Origin: Leptolyngbyaceae cyanobacterium SM1_4_3
GTDB taxonomy: Bacteria; Cyanobacteriota; Cyanobacteriia; Elainellales; Elainellaceae
Assembly (NCBI GenBank): GCA_012031415.1
Contig: JAAUTN010000020.1
Location: 1 to 39,862 of the forward strand
DNA length: 39,862 bases
Direction: 5' to 3'
A program made the translations under genes and the position numbers. Shown here piece after piece: positions 1-8,822 of the stretch; the first letter of the stretch is position 1; the number at the start of each line of letters is the position of its first letter. The notes beneath the pieces are model-generated. The model ran no database searches and was not told the origin of the DNA. It saw only the letters and a program-made list of their open reading frames with translations.

Positions 1-27
1 TACACATACTTGCCCCCTGCCCCCTTT

Positions 28-55
28 CATCCCTCATCCCCCATCCCTCATCCCT
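28..55. repeat. CATCCYT heptamer tandem repeat (STRR), 4 units
   Basis: Four adjacent 7-bp units read CATCCCT, CATCCCC, CATCCCT, CATCCCT. The last unit supplies two bases of the cysH stop codon (TAG on the minus strand). The same heptamer recurs at 33,137-33,164 and 37,621-37,648, again touching start or stop codons. Short tandem heptamer repeats of this kind are known in filamentous cyanobacteria. Confidence 0.8.
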
Positions 56-788
56 AGACATGAATTCCACACTCCGTCTTGCCCGTGCCGCGCCAACGAC
101 CTGCCCGCTCGTCTTCGCCTTCGGCAACGGGAGTGGTGATCGGTTCATCGCCAATGCTGGGATAACCCTGGTCATGTAGCGGGTTGTAAACTACGCCATG
201 CTCAACAACGTATGCCCAGCTTTGTTTGCGAGTCCAGTTAACCAGCGGATTTACTTTAAGGCGCTGGTTTGCGTCTAGCTCCAAAATGGGCATATCGGCG
301 CGGGTGGTTGCCTGATCGCGGCGGCGACCTGTGATCCAGGCTTGGGTGTTGAGTTCCTTGAGTCCGCGCTGTAGAGGCTCAATCTTGGTCAAGCGATGAA
401 ATTTTTGAATGTCTGCATCCCAAAGCGCCTCACCATACCGTGCAGTGAAGGCTTCGCGGCTATCTAAATCGGGAATTTTGTAAATTTTCAGGTCTAAGCT
501 GTAGATTTCTTTAGACTTGGCAACCAGTTCCAGGGTTTGCGGGAAGTGATGCAGCGTGTCCAGGAAAATGACGGGAACGGGTTGAACCGGATTGATTTGG
601 CGATAGAGAATGTCTGTGATGATCAAATCATCCGCGTTAAAGGCACTCGTCTGCACCAGCCCGGTTGGGAAGTTTGCGACACACCAGGCAAGAATTTCTG
701 AAGGATGAGCAGCCTCAAATTTTTGGTTTAGTCCATCCAAATCAAAGTTCTGATTTCGGACTTCACGCTCTACGGAATAACTAGTCAT
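54..788 (-). CDS. cysH: Phosphoadenylyl-sulfate reductase (thioredoxin-type)
   Basis: A 244-aa protein expected to reduce PAPS to sulfite in the cytoplasm during assimilatory sulfate reduction, with thioredoxin as electron donor. The N-terminal half has the adenylyl-binding region SAFNADDLIITDIL (about residues 48-61). RRRDQATTR lies near residue 155. The C-terminus is ECGIH (residues 239-243), carrying the catalytic cysteine. The Cys-Cys pairs that hold the iron-sulfur cluster in APS reductases are absent, so PAPS is the likely substrate. The length matches the family. It is divergent from the small CxxC protein at 889, and the 100-bp gap holds an inverted repeat. The 3' end overlaps a heptamer repeat. 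Confidence 0.93.
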   Translation of the reverse strand: MTSYSVEREVRNQNFDLDGLNQKFEAAHPSEILAWCVANFPTGLVQTSAFNADDLIITDILYRQINPVQPVPVIFLDTLHHFPQTLELVAKSKEIYSLDLKIYKIPDLDSREAFTARYGEALWDADIQKFHRLTKIEPLQRGLKELNTQAWITGRRRDQATTRADMPILELDANQRLKVNPLVNWTRKQSWAYVVEHGVVYNPLHDQGYPSIGDEPITTPVAEGEDERAGRWRGTGKTECGIHV

Positions 789-830
789 TTCTTCAGTAAG
801 CTGTTTGTGGTTCTAAGAACCATTTTAGCT

Positions 831-868
831 GGTAAGCCTCGTATTCCGATTGGGAAAGGAGGCTTACC
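831..868. repeat. Perfect 10-bp inverted repeat in the cysH/grx divergent gap
   Basis: GGTAAGCCTC (831-840) and GAGGCTTACC (859-868) are exact reverse complements separated by 18 bases. The element lies 20 bases upstream of the rightward start at 889 and 43 bases upstream of the cysH start. It could be an operator or a 5' leader hairpin. No regulator is assigned. Confidence 0.5.
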
Positions 869-888
869 TGTTTTGGGAGGGATTTTTC

Positions 889-1170
889 ATGCGATTGATT
901 TTGTACAGCAAGCCCGGATGTCATCTGTGTGAAGGACTTGAGGAAAAACTAGGGCAAATTCACAGCCTCCAATTTGAGTTAGAGGTGAGAGACATTACCA
1001 CTCGTAAAGATTGGTTTGAAGCCTTTCAATACGAGATCCCAGTCCTCTTCCTGGAATCTACTTCCCACTCCCACTCTCCAATTCCCCTTCCCCGCCTTTC
1101 TCCTCGCGCTACAGTTGCCCAAGTGGAGCAGATGCTACAGAAATATAGGGTGGGAAATAGTTCAGAATAG
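889..1170 (+). CDS. Glutaredoxin/thioredoxin-fold protein (DUF836-like)
   Basis: A 93-aa small redox protein. It starts MRLILYSKPGCHLC with a CxxC pair at residues 11-14, and the region EIPVLFLE precedes the cis-Pro-type loop. The ATG at 889 is chosen because GGGAGGG lies 6-8 bases upstream; an in-frame ATG at 850 would add 13 unusual residues. This short glutaredoxin family is common in cyanobacteria and is thought to act in thiol-disulfide exchange; its partner is unknown. A low-complexity stretch, STSHSHSPIPLP (DNA about 1063-1098, C/T-rich), sits where homologues usually have a shorter loop and looks like a repeat-derived insertion. murE starts 27 bp downstream on the same strand. Confidence 0.82.
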   Translation: MRLILYSKPGCHLCEGLEEKLGQIHSLQFELEVRDITTRKDWFEAFQYEIPVLFLESTSHSHSPIPLPRLSPRATVAQVEQMLQKYRVGNSSE

Positions 1171-1197
1171 GCGCAGCAGATGTGAGGAGTTGTTGAC

Positions 1198-2714
1198 ATG
1201 AAACTAAGAGAACTCTTGATGACTTTGCTCGAATCCGTTCATCTATCAGAGCATCCGGCTCTAGAGGCTGAGGTAAAAGGGTTAGCGACCAATTCTCATG
1301 CCTGTCAGCCAGGATATTTATTTATCGGGATGCCGGGAACGCGGGTAGATGGGGGTGAGTTTTGGCCCAGTGCGATCGCTCTGGTGCGATCGCGGCTTTG
1401 ATCTCTTCCTCGGCCGCCCAAAAGCAGCCCTCGACAAATTCCACTGCCTGCGTTGTTCCCGTAGCTGATATGGTGCAGGCTTGCGCTCAGGTGGCAACAG
1501 CGTTTTATGGCTACCCGGCGCAGCAGCTTCAACTGGTTGGGGTGACGGGCACCAACGGCAAGACCACCACCACGCACCTGATCGAGTTTCTGCTCAATCA
1601 GGCGCAGCAGCCAACCGCTTTAATGGGAACCCTTTACACCCGTTGGGCGGGTTATCAGCAAACGGCAGTTCACACGACTCCCTTTGCGGTAGAGTTGCAG
1701 CAGCAGTTGGCGGAGGCAGTCGCGGCAGGCTGCAAACTGGGCGTGATGGAGGTCAGTTCTCATGCGCTGGCGCAAGGGCGGGTGTTGGGCTGTCCGTTTG
1801 AGGTGGCGGTGTTTACCAATTTGACTCAGGATCATCTGGACTATCACCGTGACATGGAAGACTATTTTTCTGCGAAAGCGCTGCTGTTTTCGGCAGATTA
1901 TCTCAAAGGGCGAGCAATTTTGAATCTGGATGATGCCTATGGGCGACGGCTGATTCAGCAATTGCAGCCTGAGCAAGTCTGGACCTACAGCGTTGAGAAG
2001 CAAACGGCGGATTTGTGGACAAGCGGTTTGGTGTACGAGCCGGATGGCGTGAGGGGCACTTTGCACACCCCCAAAGGCGAAATAGCGTTTCAGTCGCCGC
2101 TGGTCGGTCAGTTTAATCTGTCAAATTTGCTGGCGGCGGTTGGGGCAGTGCTGCATTTAGGCGTGGAATTGGAGGCGATCGCCCACGCTCTCCCACGCTT
2201 CACAGGCGTTCCTGGACGCATGGAGCAGGTGCAGGTTTCTCCGGCGCAAGACATTAATGTGATTGTGGACTATGCCCACACGCCAGACAGTTTAGAAAAT
2301 TTGCTAAAAGCAGCCCGTCCTTTCATTCCGGCTCGAATGATTTGTGTGTTTGGCTGTGGGGGCGATCGCGATCGCACCAAGCGTCCCCTGATGGGCAAAA
2401 TTGCGGCAGAACTCGCAGACTGGGCGATCGTCACCTCCGATAATCCTCGCACTGAAGACCCGGAGCGCATCTTGCAGGACATTCTCACGGGCATTCCTGA
2501 GGCAGCAGAGCCGCTGGTAATTGGCGATCGCGCTGAGGCGATTCGCACCGCTATTATGCAGGCTCAGCCTGGAGATGGCGTACTGATTGCCGGAAAAGGA
2601 CACGAAGACTATCAGATTCTAGGCACCGAAAAAGTTCACTTTGATGACCGAGAGCAGGCACAGGCAGCTTTAGCTGAACGAATTGAGCAGATGGGAATTA
2701 AGCAGGCAGATTGA
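1198..2714 (+). CDS. murE: MurE, UDP-MurNAc-L-Ala-D-Glu meso-DAP ligase; reading frame broken by a 1-base deletion
   Basis: Adds meso-diaminopimelate to UDP-MurNAc-Ala-Glu in peptidoglycan precursor synthesis (cytoplasm, ATP-dependent). The N-terminal part (1198 to about 1380) gives the UDP-binding domain with EVKGLATNSHACQPG. The rest is in the next frame and holds the P-loop GVTGTNGKTTTTH, the substrate site VDYAHTPDSL, and DNPRTEDPE; the DNPR motif marks meso-DAP specificity. Frame 1 stops at a TGA near 1399-1401, while homology continues without loss from about 1381. Restoring one base between the two HIP1 octamers at about 1372-1394 gives a normal 505-aa protein. As MurE is normally essential, sequence error is more likely than true loss. 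Confidence 0.93.
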
Positions 2715-2908
2715 TCTTCAAAAGGTAGATTTCTAACTCGAAGGGACACAAATTTGTTTGTCAGCGTTGTCTTTTCTGTTTCTACAACAGCGGACAAACA
2801 TTCAAGAATGGTGGATAAATCTCTAAACCAGGTTTACCCTAATAGTCAGTGATCCCTCGGTTTCAATCTATCTTTACCACTAAGTTTCAAAGTGAAGAAT
2901 GTTAATTC

Positions 2909-4618
2909 ATGAACTCATCCAGCTTCCAGGACGTTTCTCTTTATGAGCTAGCCCATAGCTTAGAGTTAGCTCCTCGTCCTTTGCAGGTTAGCCCTACTAT
3001 CTTTAAGTCACTGGTCAGTACCTTGATGGACTTGCTGCTTGACCAGAAAATTCCTGCAACCTTGTGGCTCAAGCTACCTCGTGGCGAAGCCTGGCAATCT
3101 GAGATTGAGCGTTTTCAGAAGCTAACTCGTGTGCCTTCTTCAATTTATATCCTTAGCTCTCACCAAGAGGATTTTGAGAAGCGTACCGTGACAGAGTTTG
3201 AGCTATCCCACACGGAACCTGAGGCAATAGCCGATGAGCCAAAAGATCCGCCCTACAGTGAGCTAGAGCCAACCCCTCAGTCAGACTCAGACGATGGACT
3301 AGCGCAGAATCACGAGCCACAAAATTACGAGTCACAGTCATCTGAATCACGAGCTAACGAATCCGAGGATGAGTGGCTGGAGCGCGACCTTACTCCCCCC
3401 GTGACAGGGCACGCTGGCAGCCTGACCCTACCCTTAGCGGCTGAAAGCAATCTCAGGCGAGAATACTTTTTGCTGGTGCTATCGGGTGAGTTTTGCGGGC
3501 TGGTGCTAGCTCATCGTCCTCGTACTGGGCGATCGCCTCGTGATGCTGATAACCAGGAAGTGCTGCTCAATCACCCTAAACCTATTCCCGGCGAGGAAGA
3601 AATAGACCGCAAGCATCCCCTGCTGGGGCTTTTTACCCTTAACCCTAAGACAATACAGCAAGTTTTAGAAGGAATTCATCGAGCGGTTTGTTGTGGGCAA
3701 TCTCAGGCTGAGCCAACCGCCGAAATCGAAGAACTACTGGTTAACTGGGATGGGTTCGTTGAACAGGCGGCAGATTGTCCCCTCAACCCTACCCTGTTGA
3801 GCCACTTGTTTACCAAGCAAATTCAGCGACAAGAAGAAATTTGGTATAGCACAGCAGTTTGGCGTAGACAGGCAGATGCCGCTGCTACGCTTCAGCTTGA
3901 AAATGAGGAATTGCTGCATTCGATTCGGCTTAAGGATGAATTCTTGAAAAACGTTGGGCAAGAACTGCGAACGCCTCTCACTACAATGAAAACGGCTCTC
4001 ACCCTGTTAGCTTCTCCTAACCTTAAGCCTACTCAGCGACAGCGCTACATGGATATGCTGACGCAGGAGTGCGATCGCCAAAGTTCTCTTATTACCAGCG
4101 TGCTTGACCTAGTGCAGATTGAAGACGCGGTTGATGCACCTATGCAGCCCCTCCGCCTAATCGAAGCAATCCCCGGAATAGTTAGCATCTACCAGCCCCT
4201 AGCTCAGGAAAAGGGCGTAATGCTGGCCTACACGGTGCCCGAAGATTTGCCTGCTGTCTCTTGTCTACACAACTGGCTGAGGCAAATCGTGATCAACCTG
4301 CTGCACAACAGCATCAAGTTCACCCCTAAAGGCGGGCAGGTGTGGGTCAAGGCAAAGCAGCAGGGCGACTATATTCAAGTAGAGGTGCGAGATACCGGAA
4401 TTGGCATTCCGCCGGCCGAAATCCCCAAAGTTTTCGATCGCTTCTATCGAGTGCGACAGGGCAGTGCAGAAGAACAAAGCGGCGCAGGTTTAGGGCTATC
4501 GATTGTTCGACAGCTTTTGCTGCGCTGCGGTGGCTCCATCTCAGTTAGAAGCAAACCAGGTGAAGGGTCTGCCTTCACCGTCCTGCTACCGCTCTATAGC
4601 TACGGTCACAAGAGATAG
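2909..4618 (+). CDS. DICT-type sensor histidine kinase lacking the phospho-acceptor His
   Basis: A 569-aa protein. Residues 1 to about 110 and 185 to 275 resemble the DICT sensory domain of cyanobacterial signalling proteins, split by an acidic Q/S/E-rich stretch (about residues 115-155). A HisKA-like dimerisation region (about 340-405) contains NVGQELRTPLTTMKTAL. The usual SHELRTP His is Gln351 here (CAA at 3959-3961). The HATPase_c domain (about 450-565) is intact: N-box NLLHNSIKFTP, G1 DTGIGIP, and GAGLGLSIVRQ. There is no transmembrane segment, so it should be cytoplasmic. No response regulator lies beside it. It could be a pseudokinase, an adaptor that pairs with another kinase, or a family-wide variant. 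The DICT assignment is by recollection. Confidence 0.82.
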   Translation: MNSSSFQDVSLYELAHSLELAPRPLQVSPTIFKSLVSTLMDLLLDQKIPATLWLKLPRGEAWQSEIERFQKLTRVPSSIYILSSHQEDFEKRTVTEFELSHTEPEAIADEPKDPPYSELEPTPQSDSDDGLAQNHEPQNYESQSSESRANESEDEWLERDLTPPVTGHAGSLTLPLAAESNLRREYFLLVLSGEFCGLVLAHRPRTGRSPRDADNQEVLLNHPKPIPGEEEIDRKHPLLGLFTLNPKTIQQVLEGIHRAVCCGQSQAEPTAEIEELLVNWDGFVEQAADCPLNPTLLSHLFTKQIQRQEEIWYSTAVWRRQADAAATLQLENEELLHSIRLKDEFLKNVGQELRTPLTTMKTALTLLASPNLKPTQRQRYMDMLTQECDRQSSLITSVLDLVQIEDAVDAPMQPLRLIEAIPGIVSIYQPLAQEKGVMLAYTVPEDLPAVSCLHNWLRQIVINLLHNSIKFTPKGGQVWVKAKQQGDYIQVEVRDTGIGIPPAEIPKVFDRFYRVRQGSAEEQSGAGLGLSIVRQLLLRCGGSISVRSKPGEGSAFTVLLPLYSYGHKR

Positions 4619-4679
4619 CAACACGACTTTACGCTTGTCGAACTGACATCAAAAAACCAGACAAGAGAGATAAAGCAGT

Positions 4680-5777
4680 TCAAGGATTTGAGAAAGACTC
4701 CACCTCTCGACCACCAATCGAGTACCCAGCGCTAGAGCGAGGTACAGAAAATGGCTGGGCAGGAGGTTGAACCACTTGAGGCTGCTGCACATTAGGGGCT
4801 GGAGTGCTAGCCGTTCCTCCTCCGTAAGGTGTTTGAAGGGGTTGCCCTATTCCAGGTTGGGTTGGAATGGTCTGCGGCAACACCTGTGGAGCCTGTGGCA
4901 AGCCCGGTACAGCCTGAGGGCTAACCGGATTGGGGCTAGCTGGGTTGGTGTATGTATTATTGCCCCCGTAAATCAGCGAGGGTGGAACCGTGTAGCCCGT
5001 CGTTCCGGGCGCTGGAGAAGTGCGAGGAGCATACTGAGCTTGACCTAACGGCTGAGGAGGTAGATAGGTAGGAGTTGCTGCTGGCTGTCGCCTCGAATCT
5101 CCTGAAGCTTCGGTAGACTGAGCTTGAGATTCTGTGGAAGGTTGGTTAGAAGAGTTAGCGTATTGCTCAACCGCTGTACGAAGGGGGGTTGTAGGAGCGT
5201 TAGTTTGAGCGGTTCCCAGTCCAAGTCCAGAGCCTGAAGTTCCAGACGGAACGGCATCAGCAGTAGTCGGACTTCCAGGCAGCACCGTAGGACTGTTAAA
5301 TAGATTCAAACTTAGGGGCTGGTTGTTCTGAGCATAAGCTGACGAAAAGGGAGACTGGCCGGACTGAGGCGCACCGCTCACCAAAGGGGAACTGGTCGTT
5401 CTTGAAGCCGCACTCTCTTCGTCTTCTTCTGAAGGGCGGGACGGCGGAGCCAGCAGATCAATTTCTGCTTCTTCATCAAAGCTGCTAATTTCCTCTCGCA
5501 AAACTGACAGACTATCAATGTCCATGCCAATTGCGTTGTCTTCTTCGGGTGGCAGGGCATTGGGGTCAACTCCTTCGGCTGCGTTTAAGTCAGTTTCAGG
5601 AGAAGTGCGATCGCTCTCAGTGACAGTCAGCCAGTCTGGACGCTGCAAAAAGGTATAGACGGAGAATAAGGTTAGCAAAAGGACTGCCGCAGATCCCCAA
5701 ACCGCAGGGCGCTTCAAAATCCGCAGTCGCGCTTTGAGATAACGAATGGAAGCCGGAGAATGATTAAGAGGTGACAT
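4680..5777 (-). CDS. Uncharacterised membrane-anchored Pro/Ser/Gln-rich protein
   Basis: A 365-aa protein I do not recognise. Residues 1-25 are basic (KARLRILKR). One hydrophobic segment, WGSAAVLLLTLFSVYTFL (about 28-45), would anchor it with the C-terminus in the periplasm. An acidic stretch (about 50-120) follows, then a long low-complexity region rich in P, Q, S, T and G with PQ-rich motifs to the end. It lies 166 bp downstream of the lptF-type gene on the same strand, so it may be expressed with the lpt cluster. Composition and topology suggest a periplasm-spanning or cell-wall-associated linker; no enzymatic motif is visible. Confidence 0.6.
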   Translation of the reverse strand: MSPLNHSPASIRYLKARLRILKRPAVWGSAAVLLLTLFSVYTFLQRPDWLTVTESDRTSPETDLNAAEGVDPNALPPEEDNAIGMDIDSLSVLREEISSFDEEAEIDLLAPPSRPSEEDEESAASRTTSSPLVSGAPQSGQSPFSSAYAQNNQPLSLNLFNSPTVLPGSPTTADAVPSGTSGSGLGLGTAQTNAPTTPLRTAVEQYANSSNQPSTESQAQSTEASGDSRRQPAATPTYLPPQPLGQAQYAPRTSPAPGTTGYTVPPSLIYGGNNTYTNPASPNPVSPQAVPGLPQAPQVLPQTIPTQPGIGQPLQTPYGGGTASTPAPNVQQPQVVQPPAQPFSVPRSSAGYSIGGREVESFSNP

Positions 5778-5943
5778 CGCTATGGCAGTTTGAACTCTAC
5801 AACAAGACCATCAACTGAACCTACAGTTGGTTACATCCTAACCGCTTCTTAAAATTTGTACCTGTCTCTTCTAAAGTCTTCTTCAACACTTCACATAGAA
5901 AACTACGTAGATTTGCTAGTATCTGCTGAATTTTGTTAAAGCT

Positions 5944-7128
5944 TTAGCGAGAAGCACGAACTAGCAGTAAACCACCAGCCACCAGCCCAAACAGGTTAGG
6001 TAACCACGCCCCCATAAAGGGCGAGAGGACTTCGTTTTGGGCAAGGGAACCCGTTATCACCGCAGATAGATAATAGCCAAAGATAATGACTAGACTGATG
6101 GCAAAACCGGTTGCTCGGCCTTTTCGCCGCGATCGCGTTCCGAGTGCTGCCCCGACCAGTCCAAACGCTACGCAAACAAACGGCAAGGAGTACTTTTGCT
6201 GAATTCGCACTCTGAGTTTGCGAATTTTTGCCTCGTCTCCTCCCTGTCTCAGCAGCGCCAGATAGTCTAGCGATTGCTTGATATTCATCTCGTCATAGTC
6301 ACGCCCTCTGGAGGCAAGATCAAGCGGAGTGCGGGGTAACTGAATCTGCTGCTGGTCAAAGGTGACAATGTTGCGGAATGAGCCATCGGACGACACAACA
6401 TAAATAGTGCCGTCAAAGAAATCCCAGGTGCTTTGAGCCAGATTCCAGATAGCGGTTTTGGCGCTGACAATCTGGTTTAGCCCCTCCCGCGAAAAGTCAA
6501 GGATAGTTAGTCCCTGCATTTCTTCGCCGTCAAACTCTCTGGCGTAAAATAGCCGCGCTAGGCGCTGTTTGCGATCGCCATCTGGTTCCACAAACTGCTG
6601 AAACTCCTGATAAAAAATGTTTTCTTCCTGAAATTCAGGCCTTTCGTCCCCCAAGGCCCGCTCCAGCGTCGTTGCTGCACGATAGTTAGCTGCCGGAACA
6701 ATTAGCTCGTTAAATACAAAGGTCAGCCCCGTTACAAGCGTGCAAAGCACAACTGCTGGAAGCACTAGGCGAAATACACTAACGCCGCAGCCGCGTAGCG
6801 CTACCAGTTCACTGTCACTGGAAAGCCGCCCATAGGTCATCAGGGTTGCCAGCAGCGCAGAGGCAGGAAAACCATAAACCATAAACTGAGGAAAGTTTAG
6901 CGCCAGCACCTCTACTGCTGTAGAAACTGGCAACCCCGACTCTGTGACGCGACGAATCAGGTCAAACAGTGCGCCTACCGAAACGCCCAGAGATGAAAAA
7001 ATTCCTACCCCAAATAAGAAGGGCAGCGTTAGCTCCGCTGCGATGTAGCGATCCATCACTGACAGTTGAGGGAGCCAATTCCATAAATTGATCTTCGGGT
7101 TAGCGAGTTTTGAAAAACCTGAACTCAT
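5944..7128 (-). CDS. lptF: LptF/LptG-family LPS export permease
   Basis: A 394-aa inner-membrane permease of the YjgP/YjgQ family, which with LptB moves lipopolysaccharide from the inner membrane into the Lpt bridge. It starts with a short cytoplasmic part, MDRYIAAELTLPFLFGVG, typical of the family. Three N-terminal membrane segments follow, then a periplasmic beta-jellyroll domain (about residues 150-290) and three C-terminal segments ending AGGLLLVRASR. Cyanobacteria often have a single permease of this type, so F versus G cannot be decided. It is 50 bp downstream of lptB on the same strand, consistent with an operon lptA-lptB-lptF. Confidence 0.88.
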   Translation of the reverse strand: MSSGFSKLANPKINLWNWLPQLSVMDRYIAAELTLPFLFGVGIFSSLGVSVGALFDLIRRVTESGLPVSTAVEVLALNFPQFMVYGFPASALLATLMTYGRLSSDSELVALRGCGVSVFRLVLPAVVLCTLVTGLTFVFNELIVPAANYRAATTLERALGDERPEFQEENIFYQEFQQFVEPDGDRKQRLARLFYAREFDGEEMQGLTILDFSREGLNQIVSAKTAIWNLAQSTWDFFDGTIYVVSSDGSFRNIVTFDQQQIQLPRTPLDLASRGRDYDEMNIKQSLDYLALLRQGGDEAKIRKLRVRIQQKYSLPFVCVAFGLVGAALGTRSRRKGRATGFAISLVIIFGYYLSAVITGSLAQNEVLSPFMGAWLPNLFGLVAGGLLLVRASR

Positions 7129-7178
7129 AGGAGAACCAGCAACAGCAGGGAGTGTAAAGGGGATTTTATAGAGTAACT

Positions 7179-7907
7179 TTATGGCTGGAAACTGTCACCC
7201 AAGTAGTATTGACGTACCAGCGGATTACTGTAAAGTTCTTCTGAATTGCCCGATGCTAAGATTTGTCCATCTCGCATGATGTAGGCGCGATCGGTAATCG
7301 CTAAGGTTTCTCGGACGTTGTGATCGGTGATGAGAATTCCCATTTGGCGATCGCGCAGTTTAGCAATGATTTCTTGAATCTCGGCAACGGCAATCGGATC
7401 GACTCCTGCAAAAGGCTCATCTAGCAGCAAGAACTTGGGACCATCCTGCCCACTTGCCAGCGCTCTAGCCAGTTCGGTGCGCCGTCGCTCTCCACCGGAA
7501 ACTTTGATTCCAGATGTGGTAGCGACTTTCTCCAGGCGAAACTCTTTCAGCAGTTGATGCAGGCGATCAATATGCTCGTAGCGGGGCACTCCTGTCTGCT
7601 GCAACACCAACATGATGTTGTCTCGCACGTTAAGATGCCGAAAAATGCTGGGTTCCTGCGCCAGATATCCAATTCCTAACTTGGCCCGCTCGTGTATGGG
7701 CAGGTCGGTAATTTCTAGATCATTCAACCAAACCCTACCCTGGTCAGGCTTTTCTAGCCCAGTAGCGATATAAAAGGTTGTTGTTTTTCCTGCACCATTA
7801 GGTCCCAGTAGCCCCACTACTTCTCCCTGTACTACTGAAAGGTTGACGCGATTAACTACTGCGCGTCTGCCATAGGATTTGTGAACATTTTCCAGGACGA
7901 TCTTCAA
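7179..7907 (-). CDS. lptB: LPS export ABC transporter ATP-binding protein LptB
   Basis: A 242-aa ATPase powering LPS extraction with the LptF/G-type permease. Walker A is GPNGAGKTTTFY (about residue 35). The Q-loop region is GYLAQEPSIFRHL. The ABC signature is SGGERRR, Walker B is FLLLDEPFAGVDP, and the H-loop is ITDHNVRET. The C-terminal YYLGDSF is characteristic of LptB. The length matches the family. It sits between lptA (upstream) and lptF (downstream) on the minus strand. The 151-bp gap to lptA holds an 18-bp direct repeat. Confidence 0.95.
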   Translation of the reverse strand: MKIVLENVHKSYGRRAVVNRVNLSVVQGEVVGLLGPNGAGKTTTFYIATGLEKPDQGRVWLNDLEITDLPIHERAKLGIGYLAQEPSIFRHLNVRDNIMLVLQQTGVPRYEHIDRLHQLLKEFRLEKVATTSGIKVSGGERRRTELARALASGQDGPKFLLLDEPFAGVDPIAVAEIQEIIAKLRDRQMGILITDHNVRETLAITDRAYIMRDGQILASGNSEELYSNPLVRQYYLGDSFQP

Positions 7908-7984
7908 AGGCTAACCCTCGGTAGTATTCCATTGTAAAAGGGCTAACCTAATCCTACCAGAGGCAGTTCACTCGTTACCTAACG

Positions 7985-8032
7985 GTGTGCCAGAAGCAGA
8001 CAGTGTGCCAGAAGCAGACAGTGTGCCAGAAG
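7985..8032. repeat. 18-bp direct repeat, 2.7 copies, between lptB and lptA
   Basis: GTGTGCCAGAAGCAGACA occurs at 7985-8002 and 8003-8020 without mismatch, and its first 12 bases recur at 8021-8032. The array lies in the short gap after the lptA stop codon (transcription runs leftward). It has no hairpin of note. Copy number is likely to vary between strains. Confidence 0.85.
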
Positions 8033-8058
8033 TGTAGAGGAAGCCTATGCAAGCGCTG

Positions 8059-8580
8059 CTATGGGCTGATGGGGGTCTTAAACTCTGGTTTGGGGTTAAA
8101 GTCTGACGATTCTTCCGTCGTGGAAACAGGCGTGGTCGTGGCGATAGGGGCATTGGGGTCAGGCACGATGTAGATCGACTCCACCTGCCGCTGATCTTCA
8201 GGAAGCGCAACAAAGCGCCCTTCATCGATCAGGTAGGTGATTGTTTCGGCGCGAAGGCTGTTGCCCTCTTGCAGGACATAAACATCGCCGCTCAGCACAA
8301 TTCGCCGTTCACGGCTGTAGTACTGGGCCTGGGCCGAGGTAGCCTGAATTTGACGGGCCGGGTAGTTGATTTGCACATTTCCACGAGCCGTAACTACACC
8401 TGTCACGGCATTTGCTTCTTGCACATCTGAGCGTAGAGTCAATGGCTGGTTTGATTGGGCTGGAGCAGTCTGAGCGATCGCCCAAGGAAGAGGGGCGGGG
8501 GCGATCGCCCCTACCGCAGCAGCCGATATCAGTGCCAGTGTGGAGTGTAAATTGAAGCGAAACCAATACGCAGATTTCAT
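8059..8580 (-). CDS. lptA: LptA/OstA-like periplasmic LPS transport protein
   Basis: A 173-aa protein with an N-terminal signal-type segment (STLALISAAAVGAIAPAPLPWAIAQ; cleavage expected after about residue 35). An OstA-like beta-jellyroll follows: LTLRSDVQEANAVTGVVTARGNVQINYP and AQYYSRERRIVLSGDVYVLQEGNSLRAE. LptA forms the periplasmic bridge for LPS export. It is the first gene of the leftward lpt cluster with lptB and lptF, which supports the call. The C-terminus is low-complexity and followed by direct repeats. Confidence 0.85.
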   Translation of the reverse strand: MKSAYWFRFNLHSTLALISAAAVGAIAPAPLPWAIAQTAPAQSNQPLTLRSDVQEANAVTGVVTARGNVQINYPARQIQATSAQAQYYSRERRIVLSGDVYVLQEGNSLRAETITYLIDEGRFVALPEDQRQVESIYIVPDPNAPIATTTPVSTTEESSDFNPKPEFKTPISP

Positions 8581-8822
8581 AACGAATAGATTAGAAATAT
8601 AAAGTTTAGTAAAGGCAAGGCAGCAAAGTTTGAAGCTAAACGCAGTCTTCTGTCACGACTTTCTCGAACAGATAGCATAAAACCTAATACAAGCTAACAA
8701 ATCAAATTCCTGTAGCTTCCCTGACGCTTCCATCTTCACAGAAGTTTCAGCCCTAACAGAACTTTTGTTACAAAGCTTGCACCTTCCACAAGAAAGTTGC
8801 TTCAAAAAGGTTGCCTCCCAGA

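Noticed and set aside
7968-8225. Alternative minus-strand frame through the 18-bp repeats
   Set aside because: It overlaps lptA in another frame and gets its regular look only from the repeat.
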